From assembly GCF_910589745.1 (NCBI RefSeq), contig NZ_OU342399.1:1381001-1445000 (forward strand): DNA of 64,000 bases, written 5' to 3'. A program made the translations under genes and the position numbers. Numbering within the stretch: position 1 is the first letter of the stretch; every line of letters begins with the position of its first letter. Below, piece after piece: positions 9,467 through 18,114 of the stretch. The notes beneath the pieces are model-generated. The model ran no database searches, was not told where the DNA came from, and was given only the letters and a program-made list of their open reading frames with translations. This DNA is from Candidatus Arcticimaribacter forsetii (GTDB taxonomy: Bacteria; Bacteroidota; Bacteroidia; Flavobacteriales; Flavobacteriaceae).

Positions 9467-12400
9467 CTACTTTCGATACATTTTCCTGAACCTCCAATAA
9501 GAGGCACCGCCCAGGACTGCAACAAACAGCAAGGCGTAATAAACAAAGTTTGGTGTTATTATTTTATCTCCACTAGCATATGAATGCAATCCAGACAAAT
9601 AAAAGTTAACTCCAAAATAAGTCATCATAATACTCGCAAAAGCAAGAACACTTGAGAAATTAAACATCCACCTACTTTTCAAAGCTGGAATAAGGCGCAT
9701 ATGAATTACAAAAGAATAAATCATAATACTAATCAATGCCCAAGTCTCTTTAGGATCCCAACCCCAATATCTTCCCCAACTTTCATTTGCCCACATACCT
9801 CCAAGGAAATTTCCTATGGTTAGCATGATCAAACCTACGGTTAAAGAAAGTTCGTTTATCACAGTTAATTCTTTAATATTCAAATTCATACGCTCCTTAT
9901 TCTTTTTAGTTGTCAAAAGAATAAGTAATAAGGCTACAATTCCAATAATCATACTCAAAGCAAATGGACCATAACTTCCCACAATTACAGCAACATGAAT
10001 CATCAACCAATAACTATCTAAAACAGGCTGCAAATTAGCAATTGCTGGATCCATCCAGTTCCAATGTGCAATCATCAAAATCATAGAAGTAACAAAAGTT
10101 GTTGCCGCCATTGTTAAGTTTGACTTTCTACCGAAAGCAAGTCCAAAAAACATCGTTGCCCAAGCTACATAAATCATAGATTCATATGCATCACTCCAAG
10201 GCGCATGACCTGAAATATACCAGCGTGCAATTAATCCTGCTGTATGCAGTAAAAACAAGAAGCCAATCGCTCCTTTAAAAAATACTATACTTGATTTAAT
10301 GAGACTTGAATCCTTAAATATTTGGATCATTAAGACAAAGAAAAAGAAGGTTCCTACATAAAGATACCAACTGAAAAGTTTCTTGAAAATATCATATTTA
10401 TTATATGCAATTTCAGCTGCAATTTTATCTTCGGAGGGCATTACCTTAGCTCCATATCGTTTCTGAAAACCAGCTACACTTTCCAACAATTCAGTAGCTT
10501 GAGTGTAATCATTATTTGCTTTTCCAGCTCTAAGGGATTGAAAATATAAGGGTAAAACATTGTTTACATAAAGAGAATCTGTACCCTTAAAATTAGCTTC
10601 CTCTAGCTCAGGAAATGAAACCCATTTATTATTATCATCCTCTGGTATTGGAAAAATACGCAACACTTTCCCTTCTAGTGCAGAATATAAAAGATTTACT
10701 CTTTTGTCAACTTCAATGAAGTCTTTTTGAAACTGATTGGGTACTGCTGCACGATAAGCGCTTTCTAGTTGAGAAGACAACTTATATTCTCCTGTTTCAT
10801 CAAAAAATGAAATCAAAGGAGCATATTTTGCTTTAGGTCCTACCCCAGTGATAGAACGAATGGAATCATTCCCCCGCTTTAGGTAGATGATTGGAATATT
10901 ATACCAAACCGCTGGACCGTTAAGTATCGAAAGTAATACTTGGTTTGAATCTAAACCATTATACGTATCTGATTTACTTACCTTTCTTAATAACTCAGAA
11001 GAAAAAGTATTGGCAGGCTTCATACGCCCCCCCATGTCTTGGATAACTAAAGACCCAAATTTAATAGCGTGTTCTTTTGAAAAAGCATCTGCTACAACAA
11101 GCGAATCAAAATCAATTTGGGTTCTAGTATGGTCTTGAGACCATGCTATAGTTGAAAATAAGATGAATAATACTGTTAATTTAGACTTTTGTAATTTTAT
11201 TTTATCTAAAGTCTTGGCTAAATCTTTAAATCTTGTTTTACCGATAAAGAAAATTCCAATCATGCTTAGATAAAGCAAAAAATAACCAATGTAAGTTACC
11301 CAAGTTCCCCAAAAATCATGATTAACAGACAAAACCGTTCCTTTTTCATCCGGTGAAAAAGAAGATTGAAAAAAACGATACCCTTGTTCATCAAGAACGT
11401 GGTTCATATAAATTTCATAATCATAAGGCTCCGTATCCTCTACTACAATTTTACTTTTGAAAGAAGAATAACTCTTTTCTGTACCAGGATAACGCTCTGC
11501 AACGAAATCATTCAAACGAATATTAAACGGTAATTCATAGCTAATTGATCCATATTTCACATAAAATTCTAAATCGCCTACTGTAATTTTTTTAGGATCA
11601 TTAGAAACTCCTTTCCCCCCAAGAACAGTAATTAGTTCGGATTCACCCTTAGATATAATTTCCAAACGGAGTGCATCTTGCTGTGCGGCTTGATCTTGAT
11701 CTGCTTGAACAATATCAAATTTCCCTCGTAAAACGGGCTCCGGTATTACAAATTGAAAATTAGGTAAAGAATATAATGAGCGGAGTTGTAATGTCTGCAA
11801 ACTATCTTTTTGAAGAGAACCTTGAAACTGATCTGCCATTCGCATAAAACTACCTTCGAATGGGCTTTCTATAAAATACTCACCATCTATAACTTGAATA
11901 TTTGTAGCTCCATCTATAGGATTGTTTAACGTAAATAGTAGATTGTGAATATTAACAACCTCCCCTTCTTTAAGGTAATGATCATGTCTATTACCATCGC
12001 TTGCTTCAACAATTTTAAGGTATCGATCTCCATCTGGGTCTAAAACCAATCCTTCGGTTGCATTCTCTAAATAATCTATGAAATGAATTGAAAAATCTTG
12101 ACCTTTGAAATCATCTGAAATAACAAAATCATGATCAACATGTTCTGATAAAAGTAATTGTTTAGTTAGAGGTTTACGCAAATCACGACCTTCAAACTCT
12201 CCATCCACAAGGACCTCTAAATAGGTTTTTTCTGATAAGAAAACATTAGTGGACTCTCCTTCTCGGATTGGCATAACACCCTCATAGCCAATGTATCTTG
12301 TAATAAAAGCACCTAATAGAATCAAAATGAAAGAGAGATGTATGCAAAGAACAGCCCATTTCTCTTTTCTAAACAACTTGTATTTGAACATGTTTCCAAT

Positions 12401-12586
12401 AAAACTGAAAACAAACAAAATCATCATTAACTCAAACCACCATGCATTATAAACCCAAATTTTTGCAGCGTCTGTAGAGTACCAACTTTCTAAAAAAGTC
12501 CCAACCCCCATAGCAGTTGGAAAGGCAATAAAAAGTACACTCATTAAACGGTTAGAAGCCAAATAGGTAAGTAATCTTTCTTTCAT
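9467..12586 (-). CDS. Cytochrome c biogenesis fusion protein ResB-CcsA (CcsBA)
   Basis: 1039-residue membrane protein of system II cytochrome c assembly, which exports haem and ligates it to apocytochrome CXXCH. The N-terminal half is ResB-like (membrane helices up to about residue 100, then a large periplasmic domain). A second hydrophobic segment is followed by an extra periplasmic region (from about residue 480 to 720). The C-terminal part is CcsA with the haem-handling WWD motif, seen as WGWDPKETWAL near residue 945, flanked by His residues in transmembrane segments. Fusion of both subunits is usual in Bacteroidota. Starts at ATG with a 213-base divergent gap to the next operon. Confidence 0.93.
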   Translation of the reverse strand: MKERLLTYLASNRLMSVLFIAFPTAMGVGTFLESWYSTDAAKIWVYNAWWFELMMILFVFSFIGNMFKYKLFRKEKWAVLCIHLSFILILLGAFITRYIGYEGVMPIREGESTNVFLSEKTYLEVLVDGEFEGRDLRKPLTKQLLLSEHVDHDFVISDDFKGQDFSIHFIDYLENATEGLVLDPDGDRYLKIVEASDGNRHDHYLKEGEVVNIHNLLFTLNNPIDGATNIQVIDGEYFIESPFEGSFMRMADQFQGSLQKDSLQTLQLRSLYSLPNFQFVIPEPVLRGKFDIVQADQDQAAQQDALRLEIISKGESELITVLGGKGVSNDPKKITVGDLEFYVKYGSISYELPFNIRLNDFVAERYPGTEKSYSSFKSKIVVEDTEPYDYEIYMNHVLDEQGYRFFQSSFSPDEKGTVLSVNHDFWGTWVTYIGYFLLYLSMIGIFFIGKTRFKDLAKTLDKIKLQKSKLTVLFILFSTIAWSQDHTRTQIDFDSLVVADAFSKEHAIKFGSLVIQDMGGRMKPANTFSSELLRKVSKSDTYNGLDSNQVLLSILNGPAVWYNIPIIYLKRGNDSIRSITGVGPKAKYAPLISFFDETGEYKLSSQLESAYRAAVPNQFQKDFIEVDKRVNLLYSALEGKVLRIFPIPEDDNNKWVSFPELEEANFKGTDSLYVNNVLPLYFQSLRAGKANNDYTQATELLESVAGFQKRYGAKVMPSEDKIAAEIAYNKYDIFKKLFSWYLYVGTFFFFVLMIQIFKDSSLIKSSIVFFKGAIGFLFLLHTAGLIARWYISGHAPWSDAYESMIYVAWATMFFGLAFGRKSNLTMAATTFVTSMILMIAHWNWMDPAIANLQPVLDSYWLMIHVAVIVGSYGPFALSMIIGIVALLLILLTTKKNKERMNLNIKELTVINELSLTVGLIMLTIGNFLGGMWANESWGRYWGWDPKETWALISIMIYSFVIHMRLIPALKSRWMFNFSSVLAFASIMMTYFGVNFYLSGLHSYASGDKIITPNFVYYALLFVAVLGGASYWRFRKMYRK

Positions 12587-12799
12587 CTAAAGTCATCGTA
12601 AAATTCTATGCAAAGATACTTTATGAAATCCAAATAGATCTTTCAAAACAGAATAAATCTTATTCTATAAGCTAAAAATCAATTTAAACAGAAGATGTTG
12701 AATTAAAAAGAATCTAAATTTTAAGATTTGATGAAATTTATCAGGTTACTGAGGATATCTTCAATACAGAGTTACAAAATATTGTTTTACATTTATAAA

Positions 12800-13567
12800 A
12801 TGATTAAGATTTCTATTTTAGGGGCAGGAAATGTAGGTTCTCACCTGTTTAACAAATTTTTTGAAACCAAAAATATTCAAGTTATTCAGTGGTACAATCG
12901 ATCGATAAAATCTATTGAACATCACAAAAACAAAGTAAATATTATTGATAAAATTGAAAATTTAATTGAAGTTGATATTTATCTACTGTGCCTGAGCGAT
13001 GATAGTTTAGCTTCAATCATCCCTCAAATCCAAACGCTTAAAGGTATTGTTGCGCATACAGCTGGTAGTGTTCCAATGAATATTCTAAATGGAATCAAAA
13101 ATCACGGTGTTTTTTATCCCTTACAAACGTTTTCAAAAAACAGTCCGATTTCTTTCACTAACATCCCCATATGCATTGAAGGCAATAATAAGCATAGTAT
13201 AAAAATACTTACCTCTCTCGCACAAAATATTAGTAAAAACATAAAACATATTGACAGTAAACAACGCCAAGGACTTCATATTGCAGCTGTATTTGTAAAC
13301 AATTTCACAAACCACTTGTATCAAATTGGGGGAGAAATCTGTGAAGAACTAAATGTTTCTTTTGATTTATTAATACCCCTAATCCAAGAAACAGCAAAGA
13401 AAATTGAAACTACATCTCCTGACAAAGCACAAACTGGACCTGCGATTAGGAATGATCAAAATACCATTCAAAATCATATGGATCTGCTTTCTATTCCTAC
13501 ATTTAAAGACTTATATTTAACCCTTACACATTCGATACAAAAAAACAATGAGCACAGTAAACTATAA
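12800..13567 (+). CDS. Rossmann-fold and DUF2520 domain protein
   Basis: 255 residues. The ATG at 12800 (MIKISILGAGNVGSHLF) puts the dinucleotide-binding GAGNVGSH loop at the N-terminus as expected; the 24 residues read upstream of it look non-coding. N-terminal NAD(P)-binding Rossmann domain, then a helical DUF2520 domain (DSKQRQGLHIAAVFVNNFTN), the arrangement of the ProC / F420-oxidoreductase-like superfamily. The substrate is unknown. It is the first gene of a long forward operon and overlaps the next gene by 20 bases. A TACATTTA box at about 12788 could give a nearly leaderless transcript. Confidence 0.85.
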   Translation: MIKISILGAGNVGSHLFNKFFETKNIQVIQWYNRSIKSIEHHKNKVNIIDKIENLIEVDIYLLCLSDDSLASIIPQIQTLKGIVAHTAGSVPMNILNGIKNHGVFYPLQTFSKNSPISFTNIPICIEGNNKHSIKILTSLAQNISKNIKHIDSKQRQGLHIAAVFVNNFTNHLYQIGGEICEELNVSFDLLIPLIQETAKKIETTSPDKAQTGPAIRNDQNTIQNHMDLLSIPTFKDLYLTLTHSIQKNNEHSKL

Positions 13568-14078
13568 AGAAAATTTAAACCACGTTAAAGCTTTTATTTT
13601 TGACGTTGATGGGGTCCTTACCAATGGAAATGTAATGATTACTACCACGGGAGAAATGTACAGAGAGATGAATACAAAAGATGGATATGCAATGAAATGT
13701 GCCTTAGAAAAAGGATTTAGAATTGCTATAATCTCTGGCGGAACTAACGAGGGAGTACGAAGTAGACTTAAAGCCTTAGGAGTTGATAGTGTTTATCTTG
13801 GAGCCCATCATAAAATAGAACCTTATGAAGATTTTATTTATAGCTACGACCTTAAACCTGAAGAAATTGTATATATGGGAGACGATGCACCTGACATAGA
13901 AGTAATGCTAAAAGTTGGTGTTGCTACTTGCCCAAAAGATGCAGTTACAGATGTTAAAGAAGTGTCCGATTATGTTTCTCATAAAAAAGGAGGAGAAGGA
14001 TGTGTTCGAGATATCATTGAGCAAGTTCTTCGTGTTCAAGGCAAATGGAGCACCTCTATTGGAGCAAAAAACGACTAA
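13548..14078 (+). CDS. KdsC-type HAD phosphatase
   Basis: 176 residues. HAD motif I is FDVDGVLTNG, motif II IISGG, the conserved Lys comes in GAHHKIEPYE, and the final motif is YMGDDAPDIEVM. This is the capless KdsC/YrbI group, which hydrolyses 3-deoxy-D-manno-octulosonate 8-phosphate in Kdo synthesis for lipopolysaccharide; the exact substrate is family-based. It overlaps the DUF2520 gene by 20 bases, and maf starts one base after its stop, so all three should be translated from one message. Confidence 0.87.
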   Translation: MSTVNYKENLNHVKAFIFDVDGVLTNGNVMITTTGEMYREMNTKDGYAMKCALEKGFRIAIISGGTNEGVRSRLKALGVDSVYLGAHHKIEPYEDFIYSYDLKPEEIVYMGDDAPDIEVMLKVGVATCPKDAVTDVKEVSDYVSHKKGGEGCVRDIIEQVLRVQGKWSTSIGAKND

Positions 14079-14079
14079 A

Positions 14080-14673
14080 ATGTACGCTGATCAATTCAAA
14101 TCGTTTGAGATAATTTTAGCATCAAATTCTCCTAGAAGAAAACAATTCTTCAATGAATCTGGGATTCCTTTCATCAGTAAAACCTTTGATGTTGATGAAG
14201 TTTTTAATAAAAATTTAAAAGGTTCTGAAATATCGGAATACCTAGTTAAATTAAAAGCAGAACCTTTTAAAGGTTCTATTAAATCGAATCAAATTATTGT
14301 GACTGCAGACACCATAGTTTGGGGAAATCAAGAATATTTAGGAAAACCAAAAAACGAACAGGATGCTAAAGGAATGTTATATAAATTATCTGGAAAAGAA
14401 CACCATGTAATTACATCTGTAGCATTTACTTCCAAAGAAGACCAAAAAATTATTAGCGAAACAAGTAAAGTTAAATTTAAAGAGCTTTCAAAATCTGAAA
14501 TTGAATATTACATAAATGAATTTAGTCCAATGGATAAGGCTGGAGCATATGGAATTCAAGAATGGATTGGAACTATAGGTATTGAAAAAATTGAAGGAAG
14601 TTATACCAATATTGTAGGACTTCCAATGGCACAAGTTTTGCAAGTACTCATAGAAATAACAATTAGAAAATAG
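14080..14673 (+). CDS. maf: Maf family nucleoside triphosphate pyrophosphatase
   Basis: 197 residues from the ATG at 14080, which gives the classic N-terminus FEIILASNSPRRKQFF. Further Maf motifs: VTADTIVWGNQEYLGKP, the KEHHVITSV strand, and a YINEFSPMDKAGAYGIQ segment. Maf proteins hydrolyse non-canonical or modified nucleotides (dTTP/UTP or m7GTP types) and so clean the nucleotide pool. Residue patterns resemble the YhdE-type dTTP/UTP group, with low certainty. One base separates it from the phosphatase gene before it and one base from the secreted protein gene after it. Confidence 0.9.
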   Translation: MYADQFKSFEIILASNSPRRKQFFNESGIPFISKTFDVDEVFNKNLKGSEISEYLVKLKAEPFKGSIKSNQIIVTADTIVWGNQEYLGKPKNEQDAKGMLYKLSGKEHHVITSVAFTSKEDQKIISETSKVKFKELSKSEIEYYINEFSPMDKAGAYGIQEWIGTIGIEKIEGSYTNIVGLPMAQVLQVLIEITIRK

Positions 14674-14674
14674 T

Positions 14675-15541
14675 ATGATTAATAAAAATAATACACTTTT
14701 AGTAGCATTGATAATATTAGTATTTTCAAATCTTAGTGCTCAAAAAATTAGCTCAGAATTTAAAAAAAATTGGTTCGATGGCAATGCAGAAATCAGCTCC
14801 TACTCTTTAAATCAATCCCGTTATGGCGAAATTCGGAAAGGAAGTGCAGTTCTTATCTATGTTACAGAAGATTTTCTAGGAGAGGAACAAGTAAAAGCAA
14901 ATAAAAAATCTAAAACTACAATCCCTGTTTTAAAGTTAAATAGAACAAAAAAATTCTTAACCGGAATTTATCCCTACTCCATAATGACTAGTACATTCAG
15001 CGGTCTACGAAGCCCACAAAATATGATCAAAAATGTAGCTTCTATTCAAGAATGGTGTGGACAAAGTTATTTACAAATGAATAGTGGTGACAAGGAACTG
15101 AAAATTATTTCACACTCTTATTTTGAAGGAGAAGCAGATCAAGAAGTTTCCCTAAATAAAACAAGAACAGAAGATGAATTATGGAACCTAATCCGAATGA
15201 CTCCAAATTCATTACCTCTTGGGGAATTGAAGTTGATTCCTAGTCTTGAAATGATACGTTTAGATCATAAAGAAATTAAAACATATGATGCGATTACTTC
15301 CTTAAATAAAAAGGGGGAAACTTCGATTTATACAATCACTTATCCAAGTTTAAAACGCTCTTTATCTATTGAATTCAGTAATTCTTTTCCTCATGCAATA
15401 GAAGGTTGGGAAGAAAAGTATACTGGTAAGGGAGATTCTTTTGTTACAACAGCAAAAAAAATTCACACCGAAAGAAGACAATATTGGAGGGAAAACAACA
15501 ATGCATCTAAAAAATTAAGAGCTCCTTTTAAAATAGATTAA
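14675..15541 (+). CDS. Secreted protein of unknown function
   Basis: 288 residues with an N-terminal signal peptide ending near LSAQ. No catalytic motif I recognise. Visible patterns: NWFDGNAEISSYSLNQSRYG, RKGSAVLIYVTEDF, KTTIPVLKLNRTKKFLTGIY and NVASIQEWCGQSYLQMN; the end is basic. Proteins of this kind in Flavobacteriaceae tend to carry the transferred name 'septum formation inhibitor Maf', which comes from the neighbouring true maf gene, not from their own sequence. It lies one base after maf and its stop abuts the ATG of the PIG-L gene, so it may act with that secreted deacetylase. Confidence 0.8.
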   Translation: MINKNNTLLVALIILVFSNLSAQKISSEFKKNWFDGNAEISSYSLNQSRYGEIRKGSAVLIYVTEDFLGEEQVKANKKSKTTIPVLKLNRTKKFLTGIYPYSIMTSTFSGLRSPQNMIKNVASIQEWCGQSYLQMNSGDKELKIISHSYFEGEADQEVSLNKTRTEDELWNLIRMTPNSLPLGELKLIPSLEMIRLDHKEIKTYDAITSLNKKGETSIYTITYPSLKRSLSIEFSNSFPHAIEGWEEKYTGKGDSFVTTAKKIHTERRQYWRENNNASKKLRAPFKID

Positions 15542-18010
15542 ATGAAAAATAAATTTTACATTTTATGTGTCAGTGCTGTTTTCAGTATCAGTAATGTATG
15601 GGGACAAAAGTCAGCTACAGAAATCTATAATCAGTTACAAAAATTAAATTTTTTAGGCTCTGCTTTGTACATAGCTGCTCATCCAGATGATGAGAACACA
15701 GCACTAATTTCATATTTTTCAAATCAGATAAACGCACATTCTGCTTATCTCTCTATGACAAGAGGTGATGGAGGTCAAAATTTAATCGGTACAGAACTTC
15801 GTGAACTACTTGGAGTAATAAGGACAGAAGAATTAATGCAAGCAAGAAAGATTGATAACGGAAATCAATATTTTACTTCAGCGATTGATTTTGGATACTC
15901 TAAACACCCAAACGAGACTCTTACAATATGGGATAAAGAACAAATATTAGGAGAGGTAATTTATAGAATAAGAGAATTCCAACCGGACATTATCGTGAAT
16001 CGCTTTGACCACAGAACTCCCGGGAGAACTCATGGACATCATACATCCTCTGCCATTTTAAGCAAAGAAGCATTTGAATTGAGCAGCAATCCTAATTGGT
16101 ATCCAGAACAACTAAAAAAAACAGCTCTTTGGAAACCAAAACGGTTATTTTTTAACACTTCATGGTGGTTTTATGGAAGTCAGGAAAATTTCATGAAAGC
16201 CGATAAGTCAAATTTACTCGCTCTTGAAATTGGAATACATGATCCGTTGACTGGAATTTCTAATAGTGAAATTGCGGCAAAAAGTAGAAGTTCTCACAAA
16301 TCTCAAGGATTTGGAAGCGCTCCTCAATTAGGAAATAAAACGGAATATATAGAACTTATTGCTGGGGAACGTCCTCTTTCAAATGATCCTTTTGAAGGGA
16401 TTAATACAACTTGGTCTAGAATTGAAGGAGGAGCTTCAGTTGGAACACTTGTAAAAAACGCAATAGATTCATTCAATTTTATACAACCGGAAAAAAGTTT
16501 AGAACTTCTTGTAGAAATTCATGAAGCAATTAAAAAACTACCGAGTAGTTTGTGGAAGGATCGAAAACTAGCTGAAACAAAACAACTTATTCTAGATTGT
16601 GCTGGCATTCAAATGCAATTCAATGCAGCTCGTCCTTATGGAGTTAAAGGGGAAGAATTAAAAGTTACCATCAACGCTGTCCAACAAAGCAATAATAAAA
16701 TTGAATTAGAATACATTAAAGTAAATTCTAACCTAGAAATACTAAGTAAAAGTCTTGAAAAAAATACAAGGTTTAATCAGTCTTTTAATGTTGTAATAAA
16801 AAACGAAATAAGCACCCCCTATTGGTTATTAAAAAAAGGAAACCTAGGTACCTTTAAAATTGAGAATAAAGATTTGATTGGCAAACCTCAAACACCAAAT
16901 CCTTTGGAGGTTGAATTTAGTTTAAAAATAGCTGGAAGCTCTATATCATTCTCAGAATCTGTAAAACATCGAAAAACAGATCCTGTTCGTGGAGAAATAA
17001 TTAATCCTTTTTATATAGTGCCAAAATTAGGGGTTACTTTTGATCAACCTGTATTTCTTTATCCAAACAGTGAAACTCAAAAAATTAGATTGAATATTAC
17101 CAATTATGGAGAATCTTATTCTGGTGCAATTGAACTTTGTCATCCAGATGGATGGGAATTAACTCAAAACACCTTTTCTGTTGACCTTAATGGAAGAGGA
17201 AGTTCTCAGTATCTAGAATATGAATTAAAACCTCAAGAAAACGCTAAAAGCGGTTTACTCAGCCCACTGGCCATTCAAGAAGACCAAAAGGAAAATGTAT
17301 ATGCTGTTCAAACACTAGATTACAATCATATTCCTAAACAATACATTGCACAACCCAGCGAGGCTAAAGCAGTTCGATTGGATTTAAAAGTTCCTGAAAT
17401 TAAAATTGGATATATCCCAGGAGCAGGAGATACCGTAATGGAAAGTTTAAAAGCTGTAGGTATGCAAATAAATTCTATAGATATCAATACTGTTTCTTTG
17501 GAAGAATTAAAAACATACGATACCGTTTTAATAGGAATTCGAGCTTACAACGTACTCGATGCACTAAAATACAAAAACCAAATGCTGTTCGATTATGTTA
17601 AAGCAGGAGGAACTGTAGTTACTCAATACAATACCAGTCGAGGATTAAAAACCGATAAACTAGCACCTTTTTATTTAAAACTATCTAGAGATCGAGTTAC
17701 GGATGAATTTAGTTATGTCCGGATTTTAGAACCTAACAATCCAGCATTTAATGTACCTCACAAAATAACTTCAAATGACTTTGAAGGTTGGGTACAAGAA
17801 CGGGGGTTATATTTTGCAAATGAGTGGGACGATCGTTTTACTCCTTTATTAGGAATGAATGATAAAGGTGAATCAGAAAAATTAGGAAGTATACTTATTG
17901 CAAATCACGGAAAAGGTAAATTCGTATACACAGGTTTAAGCTTTTTCAGAGAATTACCTGCAGGGGTTCCTGGAGCTTATCGTTTGTTAACTAATTTATT
18001 AGCTTTATGA
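15542..18010 (+). CDS. Secreted PIG-L family deacetylase with extra C-terminal domains
   Basis: 822 residues. Signal peptide ending near VWGQ. The N-terminal PIG-L/LmbE domain has the metal site AHPDDE at residues 46-51 and the second ligand group HGHH at 164-167. Such enzymes remove N-acetyl groups from GlcNAc-type substrates, usually with zinc. The middle is beta-rich, and the last 200 residues resemble a glutamine-amidotransferase/ThuA-like fold (KIGYIPGAGDTVMESLKAVG, TVLIGIRAYN, YVKAGGTVVTQYNTS). Typical length for Bacteroidota members. The next gene starts inside its stop codon (ATGA). Cotranscription with a solute symporter suggests it prepares a sugar-like solute for import, which is inference. 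Confidence 0.88.
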   Translation: MKNKFYILCVSAVFSISNVWGQKSATEIYNQLQKLNFLGSALYIAAHPDDENTALISYFSNQINAHSAYLSMTRGDGGQNLIGTELRELLGVIRTEELMQARKIDNGNQYFTSAIDFGYSKHPNETLTIWDKEQILGEVIYRIREFQPDIIVNRFDHRTPGRTHGHHTSSAILSKEAFELSSNPNWYPEQLKKTALWKPKRLFFNTSWWFYGSQENFMKADKSNLLALEIGIHDPLTGISNSEIAAKSRSSHKSQGFGSAPQLGNKTEYIELIAGERPLSNDPFEGINTTWSRIEGGASVGTLVKNAIDSFNFIQPEKSLELLVEIHEAIKKLPSSLWKDRKLAETKQLILDCAGIQMQFNAARPYGVKGEELKVTINAVQQSNNKIELEYIKVNSNLEILSKSLEKNTRFNQSFNVVIKNEISTPYWLLKKGNLGTFKIENKDLIGKPQTPNPLEVEFSLKIAGSSISFSESVKHRKTDPVRGEIINPFYIVPKLGVTFDQPVFLYPNSETQKIRLNITNYGESYSGAIELCHPDGWELTQNTFSVDLNGRGSSQYLEYELKPQENAKSGLLSPLAIQEDQKENVYAVQTLDYNHIPKQYIAQPSEAKAVRLDLKVPEIKIGYIPGAGDTVMESLKAVGMQINSIDINTVSLEELKTYDTVLIGIRAYNVLDALKYKNQMLFDYVKAGGTVVTQYNTSRGLKTDKLAPFYLKLSRDRVTDEFSYVRILEPNNPAFNVPHKITSNDFEGWVQERGLYFANEWDDRFTPLLGMNDKGESEKLGSILIANHGKGKFVYTGLSFFRELPAGVPGAYRLLTNLLAL

Positions 18011-18114
18011 ATATGTTTTCATCTAAAAATAAAATCTACGTCTACCTTGTTCTTGGAAATATGATCTATTGGATTCTTTTTGTTTTATTCATGAATAGCT
18101 TTGGAAAATGGTAA
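18007..18114 (+). CDS. Short single-pass membrane microprotein (35 residues)
   Basis: The ATG at 18007 overlaps the TGA of the PIG-L gene (ATGA), and the frame closes at 18112-18114, 7 bases inside the symporter gene. The product has a basic head (SSKNKIY) followed by one hydrophobic helix (VYLVLGNMIYWILFVLFM) and a short FGKW tail. The double overlap and the lack of any other explanation for the 97 bases between its neighbours support it as a real gene. By position it could be a small accessory subunit of the symporter. I do not recognise a family. Confidence 0.6.
   Translation: MNMFSSKNKIYVYLVLGNMIYWILFVLFMNSFGKW

Noticed and set aside
10887..11138. Open frame antisense to ccsBA
   Set aside because: Shadow of the real gene; no protein family and no start signals.
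13915..14079. Upstream extension of maf into the phosphatase gene
   Set aside because: Runs in another frame through a well-conserved gene; ATG 14080 gives the canonical Maf head.
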